The notes beneath the pieces are model-generated. The model had not been told where the DNA came from, made no database searches, and saw only the letters and a list, made by a program, of their open reading frames with translations. 64,000 bases of DNA, from contig NZ_NEVL01000002.1 of assembly GCF_002261335.1 (NCBI RefSeq), positions 558,001-622,000 of the forward strand. Direction: 5' to 3'. Shown piece by piece: positions 25,751 to 34,325 of this stretch. Numbering within the stretch: position 1 is the stretch's first letter; each line of letters begins with the position of its first letter. Source of the DNA: Bordetella genomosp. 1. Its GTDB lineage: Bacteria > Pseudomonadota > Gammaproteobacteria > Burkholderiales > Burkholderiaceae_B. The position numbers were made by a program, and so were the translations under genes.

Positions 25751-25990
25751 TCAGCTCTTCTTGTTCTCGGCGATGAACTGCGCCAGCGCCTGCACCGATT
25801 CCAGGTGCACGTCGATCTCGGTCGGGGGGATCTTCACGCCGAACTTGCGCTCGACCGCCAGCGCCACGTCGACCGCCGACAGCGAGTCGATCAGGCCGGA
25901 TTCGACCAGCAGCGTATCGGCATCGACCTTGGTGAGGATCACGCCTTCGATGATGTCGGCGACTTGTTGTTCGAGTGCTTGCATGTCCAT
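25751..25990 (-). CDS. Acyl/D-alanyl carrier protein (DltC-like)
   Basis: 79 residues, acidic and helical. The phosphopantetheine attachment site is Ser36 in GLIDSLSAVD, followed by a second carrier-protein helix (VERKFGVKIPPTEIDV). The site context resembles DltC and stand-alone carrier proteins rather than fatty-acid AcpP (DSLDTVE). ATG codons at 25990 and 25984 are both possible. It sits between the MBOAT gene (19 bp upstream) and the DltA-like ligase (45 bp downstream), the same trio as in dlt operons. Confidence 0.88.
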   Translation of the reverse strand: MDMQALEQQVADIIEGVILTKVDADTLLVESGLIDSLSAVDVALAVERKFGVKIPPTEIDVHLESVQALAQFIAENKKS

Positions 25991-26009
25991 GACGGCTCCA
26001 GTGCGGGGT

Positions 26010-27593
26010 TCAGAATTGGAAATAGAGGAAGCGGGTCTCTTTGTGCAGATTCAGCAGGCACAGCGCCAGCAGAAGCAGCATCACGCCCAGCCAGGCCAGG
26101 TTCGGCTGCCAGCGCATCCACGGCGTGGGGGCGGGATTGGCGCGCACCAGCGCGGGCGAGTAGCGGCCCATGATCTGGTGTGCGTTCGGCGTGAACCACA
26201 CGATGGCGAGCAGCACGATCACGTACAGCAGCTGGATGTGGCGGCCGGCCAGCATGCGCCAGCCGTCGGCGAACGACACGCCCGACAGGTAGGAGAACGT
26301 CTCCAGCCCTTCAAAGCCGCGCAGGCCCATCATGCCCTGGACCAGCAGCCAGGCGTCGGCGGTGCTGTGCGCGCGGAAGAAGGCCTGCGCCACCAGCACC
26401 GCGACGAAGGTCAGCAGCAGGTAGCCGATCTTGGTCAGGCGGCCGGTCTGGCGCGCCGAGGCGGCCTGCCGGCCCACCACGAAGATGCGCCAGGCGTGGT
26501 TGATCGACAGATAGCCCGCGTGCAGCAGGCCGAACACCAGGTACTGCAGGCCGGCGCCGTGCCAGATGCCCGCCAGGCCCATCGTGAAGACCGTGGGCAG
26601 CACGATGGTGGAGGCGAAGCCGCCGAGCGTGGCCACGCCCGCCGCGCCCACGGGCTTGTCGCGATTGGTGCGCCAGCGCGACACGGCCATCGCCACCGGA
26701 TAGTAGAGATAGGCCGTGAGATAACGGGTGAGCGTGATGTGCCAGCGCGCCCAGAAGTCGATGATGCTCGAGGCCTTGTAGGGCGAGTTGAAGTTCAGCG
26801 GGAAGCGGATGCCGAACATCTTGGCCAGGCCCAGCGCCATGTCGGAGTAGCCGGAGAAGTCGAAATACAGCTGCAGCGCGTAGCTGGTGCTGGCACCCCA
26901 GGCGGCCCAGAACTGCAGCGTGCCGGGCTCGGCGAAACCGGCGTCGGCGTAGGGCGCGATCGAGTCCGCCAGCAGCACCTTCTTGGTCAGCCCGATCAGG
27001 AACAGCATGCCGCCGATCGACAGGTTCTCCGAGCGGAAGCGGTAGTTATCGCGCTGGGCGAACTGCGGCATCATCTCCTTGTGATGCAGGATCGGGCCGG
27101 CGATCAGGTGCGGGAAGAACGTCACGAACAGCACGTACGACAGCAGGCTGCGCTCGTTGACGACGCCGGCGCGGCAGTCGAGCAGGTAGCCGATCTGGGT
27201 GAACGTGAAGAACGAGATCCCCAGCGGCAGCAGGATGTCGTCGACCGGGCCGCCGTTGCCGATCCCCATGCCATGCAGGAAATTCACCAGCGTGACGAAG
27301 TACTTGTAGTGGAACAGCAGCACCAGGTCGCCCGCCACGCCCAGGCCGGTCACCAGCAGCTGCAGCCTGGGCCGCGCCGCGAGGCTCAGGATGATCTGGC
27401 TGACCACGTAGTTGAACGCGATGGAGCCGGCCAGCAGCACCACGAACTGCGGGTTCCACCAGCCGTAGAACACGATGGAGGTGATGCACAGCCACAGCGC
27501 CGCCAGCCGCAGGCTGATGGCGCCGACGGCGTAGTGCACGGCCAGCGTGATCGGCAGGAAAACCAGCAGGAACAGATAGGAGTTGAAAAGCAT
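26010..27593 (-). CDS. algI: MBOAT-family O-acyltransferase (AlgI/DltB-like)
   Basis: 527 residues with about 11-12 hydrophobic segments. The MBOAT catalytic His is about residue 345 in AGIWHGAGLQYLVFGLLHAG; the upstream SYALQLYFDFSGYSDMA and GWWNPQF segments are also typical. AlgI moves acetyl groups, and DltB D-alanyl groups, across the inner membrane toward periplasmic transferases. Length fits AlgI (about 520) better than DltB (about 400). With both a carrier/ligase pair and AlgJ/X/F-like proteins beside it, either donor is possible. Confidence 0.9.
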   Translation of the reverse strand: MLFNSYLFLLVFLPITLAVHYAVGAISLRLAALWLCITSIVFYGWWNPQFVVLLAGSIAFNYVVSQIILSLAARPRLQLLVTGLGVAGDLVLLFHYKYFVTLVNFLHGMGIGNGGPVDDILLPLGISFFTFTQIGYLLDCRAGVVNERSLLSYVLFVTFFPHLIAGPILHHKEMMPQFAQRDNYRFRSENLSIGGMLFLIGLTKKVLLADSIAPYADAGFAEPGTLQFWAAWGASTSYALQLYFDFSGYSDMALGLAKMFGIRFPLNFNSPYKASSIIDFWARWHITLTRYLTAYLYYPVAMAVSRWRTNRDKPVGAAGVATLGGFASTIVLPTVFTMGLAGIWHGAGLQYLVFGLLHAGYLSINHAWRIFVVGRQAASARQTGRLTKIGYLLLTFVAVLVAQAFFRAHSTADAWLLVQGMMGLRGFEGLETFSYLSGVSFADGWRMLAGRHIQLLYVIVLLAIVWFTPNAHQIMGRYSPALVRANPAPTPWMRWQPNLAWLGVMLLLLALCLLNLHKETRFLYFQF

Positions 27594-27609
27594 CGCGGCG
27601 TCGTCGTTG

Positions 27610-28812
27610 TTATTTGAGGGCGGCGAGGGCCGTGCGTTCTTCCGGGGTGAGCGGCAGCGACAGCGCCATCTCCGAAAATTCCCAGATCACGAGCTTCAGG
27701 CTCTTGGGCCATTTCTGTTGCTGCTTGAACGCGCCCAGCAGGGCGCCGGAAAACTGGCCGCCGTCCATGCTGAGGTTCCAGACCTCGCGCCCGAGGCGAT
27801 CGCCCAGGCGCTCGGCAAACAGGCTGCGCAGGCCGTTGGAGCTGCCCGCGAGCAGCACCTCCACCGGCGGCGTGTCGTCGAGCAGGCCCCCGCCGCGCAC
27901 CGGAGCGATGGTCTGCTTCGGCTCCTGATCCAGCGGCGGGCGCCAGGCGGCGGGTGCGTGTTCCAGGCCCGCCAGCACGATCAGGTCGCCCATGCGCGGC
28001 TCCGGGGCGCCGGGCGGATCGACCTTGAACGTCTGCGGACCGCGCCCGCCCAGCAGCGGCAGCGCGGCGTCGGCCACGGCATTGGCCGCCGCCTGTGCGC
28101 CGACGGCGGTCATGTGCACGTCGGTATGGAAGAACCGCGGCGCATCGCCCTTGGCCAGCGCCGGCCGCAGATCCACGTACGGCACCCTGTAGCTGCCCAG
28201 CGCCTGCTGCCAGGCGTCGAGCCGCTGGCGCATCGATTCGGCGTAGGGCAGGCCGCAGAGCCCGTCGGACTGGATGCGCGACTTGTCGGGCACGGGCACG
28301 ACCAGCACCTGCACGCCCTGCTGGCGCAGCCGGTCGACCCAGTGCTGCATCAGTTTGATGCGGTCTTCGAAGGCGCCGCGCACGCCCGGTTGCGGGCGCA
28401 ACCCATCACGATAGAAGAGCCAGTCCGGGCAGCCCAGCGCCACCTGCGGGCCGAGGTCGCCGAGCAGCCGGTAGCGCGCGGCAGCCGTGGTCGTGTCGAG
28501 CTCCGCCTGGATGGGCAGGCGCAGCGCGGCGTTCAGCGCGTTGCCGGCGTGGCCGTCGAGCCAGGCGGACGGGGCGAGCTGGTCGCGGCTGACGTTGGCG
28601 TGCGCCAGCATCCAGATGCCGGAGACGCCCCCCACCGCCAGCAGGCCTGCCACCACGAAGGCGGTCAGGCGGTGCGAAGGCTCGGGGCCGCTGGGCGCGG
28701 GCGCCCCCCCGGCTTTCTTGATGCCGGGACCGCCGGCCTTGGCGGCCAGCTTGCCTGCCGCCATGCCCGGCGCGGTCTCGGCGCCCGATGCGTTCGGCTC
28801 TTGCACGCTCAT
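27610..28812 (-). CDS. algJ: AlgJ/AlgX-type SGNH O-acyltransferase, membrane-anchored
   Basis: 400 residues. A Gly/Pro-rich cytosolic N-terminus of about 48 residues precedes one membrane anchor (about 49-70, LTAFVVAGLLAVGGVSGIWML). The periplasmic SGNH domain shows CPDWLFYRDGL, VVPVPDKSRI, the Asp-x-His pair in FFHTDVHMTAVGA, and a Ser motif LLAGSSNGLRS. In alginate systems AlgJ and AlgX pass acyl groups from AlgI to the polymer. The stop is 4 bp after the AlgX-like gene's... neighbouring boundary on the same strand, and the MBOAT start follows 16 bp later, so it is in the operon. The N-terminal extension is longer than usual. Confidence 0.82.
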   Translation of the reverse strand: MSVQEPNASGAETAPGMAAGKLAAKAGGPGIKKAGGAPAPSGPEPSHRLTAFVVAGLLAVGGVSGIWMLAHANVSRDQLAPSAWLDGHAGNALNAALRLPIQAELDTTTAAARYRLLGDLGPQVALGCPDWLFYRDGLRPQPGVRGAFEDRIKLMQHWVDRLRQQGVQVLVVPVPDKSRIQSDGLCGLPYAESMRQRLDAWQQALGSYRVPYVDLRPALAKGDAPRFFHTDVHMTAVGAQAAANAVADAALPLLGGRGPQTFKVDPPGAPEPRMGDLIVLAGLEHAPAAWRPPLDQEPKQTIAPVRGGGLLDDTPPVEVLLAGSSNGLRSLFAERLGDRLGREVWNLSMDGGQFSGALLGAFKQQQKWPKSLKLVIWEFSEMALSLPLTPEERTALAALK

Positions 28813-28816
28813 GGTG

Positions 28817-29812
28817 TCATTGCCCCAGGGCGCGGCGCATGCGGCTGCGGAACGTGTCGGGCGTCATGATGGAGGCGTTGTCCCACAGTCCCTGCGCGTT
28901 CGGCCCCTGCGAATAGGCCGGCTCGAACATCTGCCACACCAGCACCTGCGGCGGGTTCTGCTTGAACGCGGGCGACTCGAGGTATTCGAGCAGCATGACC
29001 CAGTGGCCGATGTTGCCCGGCTTCCAGTTCACCGAGACCGGGCGGTCCAGTTCGTTGGAGAGCTTTTGCGGGAAGCCGAAGTAGGGCTGGACCATGCTGT
29101 GGCCGGTCACGTGCACCGGCGCCGGCGCGTCGTCGAGCAGGCCCTGGTTCTCGGCCTGGCGGCGCACCGTGAAGGTGTCGCGGCCGATCTGCTTGCGCTG
29201 GTCGGCGGTCAGGAACAGCTCGGCCAGGTCGCCGTAGCGGCGTTCGTTGAACTCCTTGCCCAGCGCCATGCCCGTGCCCGGCTTGCCGGACAGGTTCTTG
29301 ATGTTCTGCTTGATGTCCGCGGCGACGGCCACGGCGGTCGCGTCGGCGGCGGCCTGGGTCCAGTGCTGGTCGCTGCGGTAGAACACGTCGGCGCCGCCGT
29401 CCTTCACCTTCTTCAGCACGGCCGCGTCGTCGATCGCGCGGATCTGCGCATTGCGCAGCTTGCCGAGGATGAGCTGGTAGCGGCCCTGCACCGCGGCGCT
29501 CAGCTTCTTGTCGGCCGGCATCTTGTCTTCGTAGAAGCGGGTCTTGTCCGGCAGCACCAGCACCTGCAGCTCGATGTTGCGCTTGGCCAGCGCGTCGCGC
29601 GTTTCCTTGATGAGCTGGGTGGCGTTGTCGATGCCCGCGGTGTCGACCTGGGTCAGGCTGCCCCAGGCGGGGAACAGCCAGCCGTCCTTGCCCTGGAACA
29701 CGATCGAGGAGCCCGCCTGGGCATGGGCCGCGCCGATGCCGGCCAGCGTCAGCACGGCCGCGGCGAGCGGGCGGCGCAGGCCGCCGAGCGATTGGATGAA
29801 CGAAGGTTTCAA
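28817..29812 (-). CDS. algX: AlgX-like periplasmic SGNH protein (TTG start)
   Basis: 331 residues if started at TTG 29812. This codon follows GAGGAG by six bases and begins a clean signal peptide (KPSFIQSLGG to AAHA-Q). There is no in-frame ATG near it, and the longer open frame upstream lies inside nfrA. The ALGX/ALGJ SGNH-like domain has GKDGWLFPAWGS, VLVLPDKTRFY, DVFYRSDQHWT (Asp-x-His) and the Ser motif VTGHSMVQPY. It is predicted to transfer acyl groups to the exported polysaccharide in the periplasm. It begins 29 bp after nfrA and ends 4 bp before the AlgJ-like gene. Confidence 0.83.
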   Translation of the reverse strand: MKPSFIQSLGGLRRPLAAAVLTLAGIGAAHAQAGSSIVFQGKDGWLFPAWGSLTQVDTAGIDNATQLIKETRDALAKRNIELQVLVLPDKTRFYEDKMPADKKLSAAVQGRYQLILGKLRNAQIRAIDDAAVLKKVKDGGADVFYRSDQHWTQAAADATAVAVAADIKQNIKNLSGKPGTGMALGKEFNERRYGDLAELFLTADQRKQIGRDTFTVRRQAENQGLLDDAPAPVHVTGHSMVQPYFGFPQKLSNELDRPVSVNWKPGNIGHWVMLLEYLESPAFKQNPPQVLVWQMFEPAYSQGPNAQGLWDNASIMTPDTFRSRMRRALGQ

Positions 29813-29841
29813 GAAAGTCTCCTCAAGCAGATTGGCGCGTA

Positions 29842-32610
29842 TCAGTAGTAGACCGTCACGGTCATGAAAAAGCCCTTGGCGCGTTCGGTCGCGCCGCCGC
29901 CGATCGGGATCCGGTACTGCATCGACATGTTGAAATACGATTGCGGCGCGTTGTAGTGGTCTTCGCGGAACCAATAACGGAAGTCCAGGCCGGGACCCGC
30001 GCCGAGCGACCAGCTCTTGCCGTTGCCCGAGAGGTCGTAGCTGAGTTCGCCGAGGTTGCCGCCGTAGTCCACGCCGGTCGCGCGATTCTTCTGCCAGAGC
30101 CAGTCGGCCGCCACCACCGCGTGCGGGTACACCACCAGGCGGTTGCTGATGCTGTCCAGGCGGAAGCTCTGGCCGGCGCGCAGCTCGGCCGAGGCGAACA
30201 CCTGGTCGCGCTTGAGCTTGCCGGTGGAATGGATGTCGCGCCCGGGCGCGCCGTTGGCCGTGGTGCCCTGGATGGTGTAGCGCGCCGTGTTGCTGTCCCA
30301 GGCGTAGCCGAGCTGCGAATAGCCTTCGACGGTGAGCCAGCTCGGCACGTCCGAACGCAGGCTGTTGCCGAAGTAGTAGCCGTAGGTCATGTACGTCATC
30401 CAGCCGCCGGCGTCGCCGTTGAGCTTGTACTTGGCGGCCGTGTTGGCCTCGGCGGCGTTGTCGAAGTCGGTGCGGATGTCGCACTGCGTGCTGCGCGAGG
30501 CCGGGTTCAGCGAGCCCTTGCGCGTGGCGGTGCCGAGGAAGAAGCGCCGTTCCAGGCCGAACGACAGGCCCGTGTCCGCCAGCGCATAACGCAGGCCGAG
30601 CGAGCCGATCGTGCTGGGCCAGCCGGTCACGGACGAACTGCGCTGGCTCTGGTCGGTGTCCTGGTCGGGCAGCACGCCACAGGGATCGACGAAGCGGGTC
30701 GAGCGGAACTCGCTGCCGCCGTCATAGATCGTGTTCGACAGGCGTCCGTAGGCTTCGAGCGTGCCGTAGCGGTTGTTGGTGGCGGGCGGGCGCCAGAACA
30801 CTTCGGCGGTGCTGAACGCGGCGTCGCCCGGCGTGCTGATGGCCGCGCCGTCGAGGCTGCTGGAGGCCGGCCGCGCGCCGCGGAAGCCCACCGACGCGAT
30901 GGCGCCCCATTCGCGCGAGAGGCCGGCGATGGCGCCGCGCGTGTTCTCGCGCTGTTGGTCGTCGAGTTGCAGCGCCCCGGTGTCGGCCAGGTCGATCGCG
31001 TGCTTGAGCTGCTGCACGGCCTGGCGGTTCTCGCCCATCGCCGACAGCGCATAGGCCTCGTCGAGCACCACGGTGGGCGGCGCCTTGCCCGTGTCGCGCG
31101 CGGCGCGGAAATCCTGCAGCGCGCGGTCGGGCTGGCCCAGGCGCTGGCGCAGGTAGGCGCGCTGCATCAGCAGCGAGGGATCCTGCGGCGTCTGGGCGAG
31201 CGATTCGTTCAGGCGTTTTTCGGCCAGCGCGGCCTGTTCCTTGTTGCCCGATGCCAGCGTGGTGGTCAGCAGCTGCTGCAGGCCGGCGTTGTTCGGGTCG
31301 GCATCGACCGCGGCCTGCGCCTGGCGGATGGCTTCCTGGTAGTCCTGGCGGCCGTAGGCGGCGTAGGCCAGCGATGCCGGGCCGCTGCCGCCGCCCAGCG
31401 CATCCGACGGCGCCAGTTCGCACTGGGTGCCGTAGGGCGTGTCGTGGCAGTCCTGCACCGGCGGCGGATAGTTCGCCAGCGTGAGCTGCCGCGGCGCGCT
31501 GTTGCTGCGCGCGTTCTTGAGCCTGCGCGCCACCGCGTCGTCCTTGGCGTCGAGCGGCTTGATCAGCTCGAGCGCGCGTTGCGGCTTGCCGGCGGCCAGG
31601 GCGGCGTCGGCGGCGATCAGGCGGATGTTGCGGCGCTGGTCGTCGTCGAGCCAGTCCTGCTTGAGCGCGGTATCGAAGTCGGTGTTGGCCGCCTCGGTCT
31701 TGCCCTGGCGCTGGCGCAGATAGCCGCGCATCGTCAGCGCCACGGTGTTCTCGTCGTCGTAGGCGATGGCGTCGCTGGCGGCCTGTTCGGCCTCGGCGAG
31801 CTGGTTGCTCAGCATCAGCGAGGTGATGAGCAGCAGGCGGTGGGTGCCCACGTCGGGCGCGAGCCGGACGGCCTCGCGCGCGTACGGCACGGCCTCCTCG
31901 GGACGGTTGGCGATCAGGGCCTGGTAGCCGTTCTCGGCGGGCTTGACCGCCATGCGACGCTTGAGCGTCTGGCGTCGCGCATCCAGGTCGGTCTTGTTGG
32001 GCGCGCCCAGTTTCAGCGCGGTTTCGGCAGCCTGTTCGGCGTCGCCCAGGCGGTTCTGCGCCTCGAGCGAATCGATCCACAGCAGGGCCCACGGGCCCTG
32101 CGTCGGGTCGGTGCGGAAGGCGCGCTCGGCGCCCGCGGCCGCGGCCGTCATGTCGCCGCGGTTGTAGTCGGCGTAGGCCTTGGTGGCGAACGGGAAGGCG
32201 CGGTTATAGGCGGCGCTGCGGCCGTTGCCGGCCGGCGCGCCCGCCGCCGGACCCTGGCGCAGGTTGGTCACCGCCGCGCGCAGCCCGGGGTCGTCGACGC
32301 CCTGCTTCAGCGCGGCCTGTGCGGCCTCGCGCGCCTCCTTGATGCGACCCAGCTTCTGCAGCGTGTAGACCTTCAGCAGTTGCAGGCGGGCGACGTCGGG
32401 GCGGGTCTTGAGCGCGCCGTTGACCTGCTCGAGGGCCTCGGCATACTTGCCCGCCTCGTAGCTCTTGTAGGCCTGGTCGGCGTACTGCCAGGCGTCGCCG
32501 GTCAGCGGTGCCTCTTCTGCCGCCACGGCGGCGCGCGCCGGCAGCAGGGACGTGCCGGTGGCGGCGCACAAGGCAGCCGCCAGAAGCAGGGGGCGCGAGA
32601 GTGCAATCAT
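29842..32610 (-). CDS. nfrA: NfrA-like outer-membrane TPR/porin for polysaccharide export
   Basis: 922 residues. A signal peptide (about 1-30, ending AAVA-A) precedes a long TPR-rich periplasmic region (about 35-580; repeated A-x-Y-x-R/A-x-x-D-x-x-x-A helices). The C-terminal beta-barrel domain (about 580-922) ends in alternating residues and terminal aromatic Tyr-Tyr, as in outer-membrane proteins, and matches the NfrA C-terminal family. In E. coli, NfrA is the outer-membrane receptor of phage N4 and exports the NfrB-made glycan. The ATG overlaps the nfrB stop by 4 bp. The TPR-plus-barrel layout also recalls BcsC/PgaA exporters. Confidence 0.88.
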   Translation of the reverse strand: MIALSRPLLLAAALCAATGTSLLPARAAVAAEEAPLTGDAWQYADQAYKSYEAGKYAEALEQVNGALKTRPDVARLQLLKVYTLQKLGRIKEAREAAQAALKQGVDDPGLRAAVTNLRQGPAAGAPAGNGRSAAYNRAFPFATKAYADYNRGDMTAAAAGAERAFRTDPTQGPWALLWIDSLEAQNRLGDAEQAAETALKLGAPNKTDLDARRQTLKRRMAVKPAENGYQALIANRPEEAVPYAREAVRLAPDVGTHRLLLITSLMLSNQLAEAEQAASDAIAYDDENTVALTMRGYLRQRQGKTEAANTDFDTALKQDWLDDDQRRNIRLIAADAALAAGKPQRALELIKPLDAKDDAVARRLKNARSNSAPRQLTLANYPPPVQDCHDTPYGTQCELAPSDALGGGSGPASLAYAAYGRQDYQEAIRQAQAAVDADPNNAGLQQLLTTTLASGNKEQAALAEKRLNESLAQTPQDPSLLMQRAYLRQRLGQPDRALQDFRAARDTGKAPPTVVLDEAYALSAMGENRQAVQQLKHAIDLADTGALQLDDQQRENTRGAIAGLSREWGAIASVGFRGARPASSSLDGAAISTPGDAAFSTAEVFWRPPATNNRYGTLEAYGRLSNTIYDGGSEFRSTRFVDPCGVLPDQDTDQSQRSSSVTGWPSTIGSLGLRYALADTGLSFGLERRFFLGTATRKGSLNPASRSTQCDIRTDFDNAAEANTAAKYKLNGDAGGWMTYMTYGYYFGNSLRSDVPSWLTVEGYSQLGYAWDSNTARYTIQGTTANGAPGRDIHSTGKLKRDQVFASAELRAGQSFRLDSISNRLVVYPHAVVAADWLWQKNRATGVDYGGNLGELSYDLSGNGKSWSLGAGPGLDFRYWFREDHYNAPQSYFNMSMQYRIPIGGGATERAKGFFMTVTVYY

Positions 32611-34310
32611 GTTGTGTTTTGTTTTTCTTCGGCCGGAGCCGGATGGGGATGATTCGGGGTCGAGTTGCCGTGCTGATAGGAGATCGCTTCCTTCAGCGTG
32701 GGCTCGTCGAGCCAGCCCTGCTCGAGCAGGATCTGGCCCAGGGGCTTGTGCTCGGTGCTTTGCAACGCCAGGGCTTTGTGCAGGTGTTCTTCATCGACGG
32801 CGCGCCACGACAGCAGCAGGTCGCCCAGGCGCTGGCGCTGTTGCGTCAGCTGATCGGCCGAGGGGAAGTCGTGCATCGTCTTGTCCCACACCAGGCGCTT
32901 GCGCAGGAACAGGTGGCCGAGATAGAGCCGCCAGGCGCGTGCGGCCGCCATGGCGTTGATGAAGTTGCCCACGATCATGCGCGGCGCGGAGAGCAGCGCG
33001 TGCTCCCAGCCATAGAGCCGGCCCACGAACCAGGCCCGCTGGAACACGCGCGCGCCCAGCAGGATGGTGTTGATCCACATCAGGTTCATCACCCAGCTGT
33101 TGGGCGTGAACGCGGCAGGGTAGAACGTGGTCCAGAGGCCCGTGGCGTTGAGCAGCAGAAACAGCAGGAACTGCGCCAGCAGCAGGTAGGCCACCATCGC
33201 GACGAACGAGGTGAACAGGCCCTTGCGGTCGCGGAACAGCAGGTACTTGGTGGCGAGCGTGCCGGTCCAGCCCACCTGCTGCCAGCCCTGCAGCCCGATG
33301 CCCAGCGTCCAGCGCGCCTTCTGGCGGTAGGCCGTGCGGAAGGTGTTGGGGAAGTACTCGCGCACGCCCAGCGGCATGTGCACCGCCACCATCTTCTCGC
33401 GGCCCAGGCCGAACCAGGTCTTGCGCTTGGCCACGTAGTCGACCGGGAACTTGCCGAAGATCTGCTTCATGCCGCGCTGCGAGAGGCGGGCGCCGATGTC
33501 GTAGTCTTCGGTCAGCGTGTCGGTGTTGAAGGGCTGGTTGTGCGTCTGGGCGGCCAGGTCGAGCAGCGCGCGGCGCGAGAAGCAGGTGCCCACCCCGGCC
33601 GACGGCACCATGCGCGACAGGCTTTCGCGCACCACCAGGTCCTTGGTGTGCCACTCGGCGAACTCGTCCATGTAGGTGCCGGCCACGAACTCGTGCCAGT
33701 TGCGCTCGAGCGAGGTCACCGGCAGCTGGATGAAGTCGATGCGCGGCAGCAGGTAGTTGAAGTACTTCAGTTCGAGCGGGTGCAGCACGTCTTCGCTGTC
33801 GTGCAGGATCACGCCGGCGAAGGGTTCGGGCTGCTTGGCGTCCTGCGCGAAGATCGCCTGCACGATCCAGTTCAGGCAGTCGGCCTTGCAGGTGGGACCA
33901 TCGTGCGGCACCTCGACGCGCACCAGCTGCCGGTAGCGCAGCTTCATGCGCTCGACTTCCTGGATGGTGCGGGCATCGTTCTGGTAGGTGCCGGCGAAGA
34001 TCATGTAGTTTTTGTATTCGAGCGTGGCGACCATGTTTTCCAACATGGCCGCGATCACGTCGTACTCCAGCCAGGCCGGCACCATGATGGCCAGCGGCTG
34101 TTCCGGTTTCGCGCGCAACTGTTCGGCGGTCAGCGCCTTGTAGCGGCGCTTGACCGTGACCGAGCGCCACGCCTCGCGGATCCAGTACCAGAGGTCGATG
34201 AACAGATCATCCAGGCTGGACAGCATGATGAGCACGCCTACGATCACGGTCAGGATTTCCAGACCGCGATAGTAGTCGGCGACCAGATAGGGCCAGTAGA
34301 GCGAAGACAT
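32607..34310 (-). CDS. nfrB: NfrB-like family 2 glycosyltransferase with C-terminal MshEN (c-di-GMP) domain
   Basis: 567 residues. An N-terminal membrane segment (about 16-36) is followed by a GT2 domain: acidic motif LHDSEDVLHP (about 167-177), TEDYDIG (about 266) and QKARW (about 328). A cluster of membrane segments (about 365-450) follows. The C-terminal region (about 490-550), with RLGDLL-x12-LHKAL and LGQILLEQGWLDE, matches the MshEN c-di-GMP-binding fold. E. coli NfrB polymerises ManNAc from UDP-ManNAc made by WecB under c-di-GMP control. wecB is in this same operon. It is expected to be the inner-membrane synthase and translocator of the polymer. Confidence 0.9.
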   Translation of the reverse strand: MSSLYWPYLVADYYRGLEILTVIVGVLIMLSSLDDLFIDLWYWIREAWRSVTVKRRYKALTAEQLRAKPEQPLAIMVPAWLEYDVIAAMLENMVATLEYKNYMIFAGTYQNDARTIQEVERMKLRYRQLVRVEVPHDGPTCKADCLNWIVQAIFAQDAKQPEPFAGVILHDSEDVLHPLELKYFNYLLPRIDFIQLPVTSLERNWHEFVAGTYMDEFAEWHTKDLVVRESLSRMVPSAGVGTCFSRRALLDLAAQTHNQPFNTDTLTEDYDIGARLSQRGMKQIFGKFPVDYVAKRKTWFGLGREKMVAVHMPLGVREYFPNTFRTAYRQKARWTLGIGLQGWQQVGWTGTLATKYLLFRDRKGLFTSFVAMVAYLLLAQFLLFLLLNATGLWTTFYPAAFTPNSWVMNLMWINTILLGARVFQRAWFVGRLYGWEHALLSAPRMIVGNFINAMAAARAWRLYLGHLFLRKRLVWDKTMHDFPSADQLTQQRQRLGDLLLSWRAVDEEHLHKALALQSTEHKPLGQILLEQGWLDEPTLKEAISYQHGNSTPNHPHPAPAEEKQNTT

Positions 34311-34325
34311 GGTCGCCCGCCGCCG

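Noticed and set aside
29941-32652. 903-codon plus-strand open frame opposite nfrA
   Set aside because: Shadow of nfrA; no domain or start signal.
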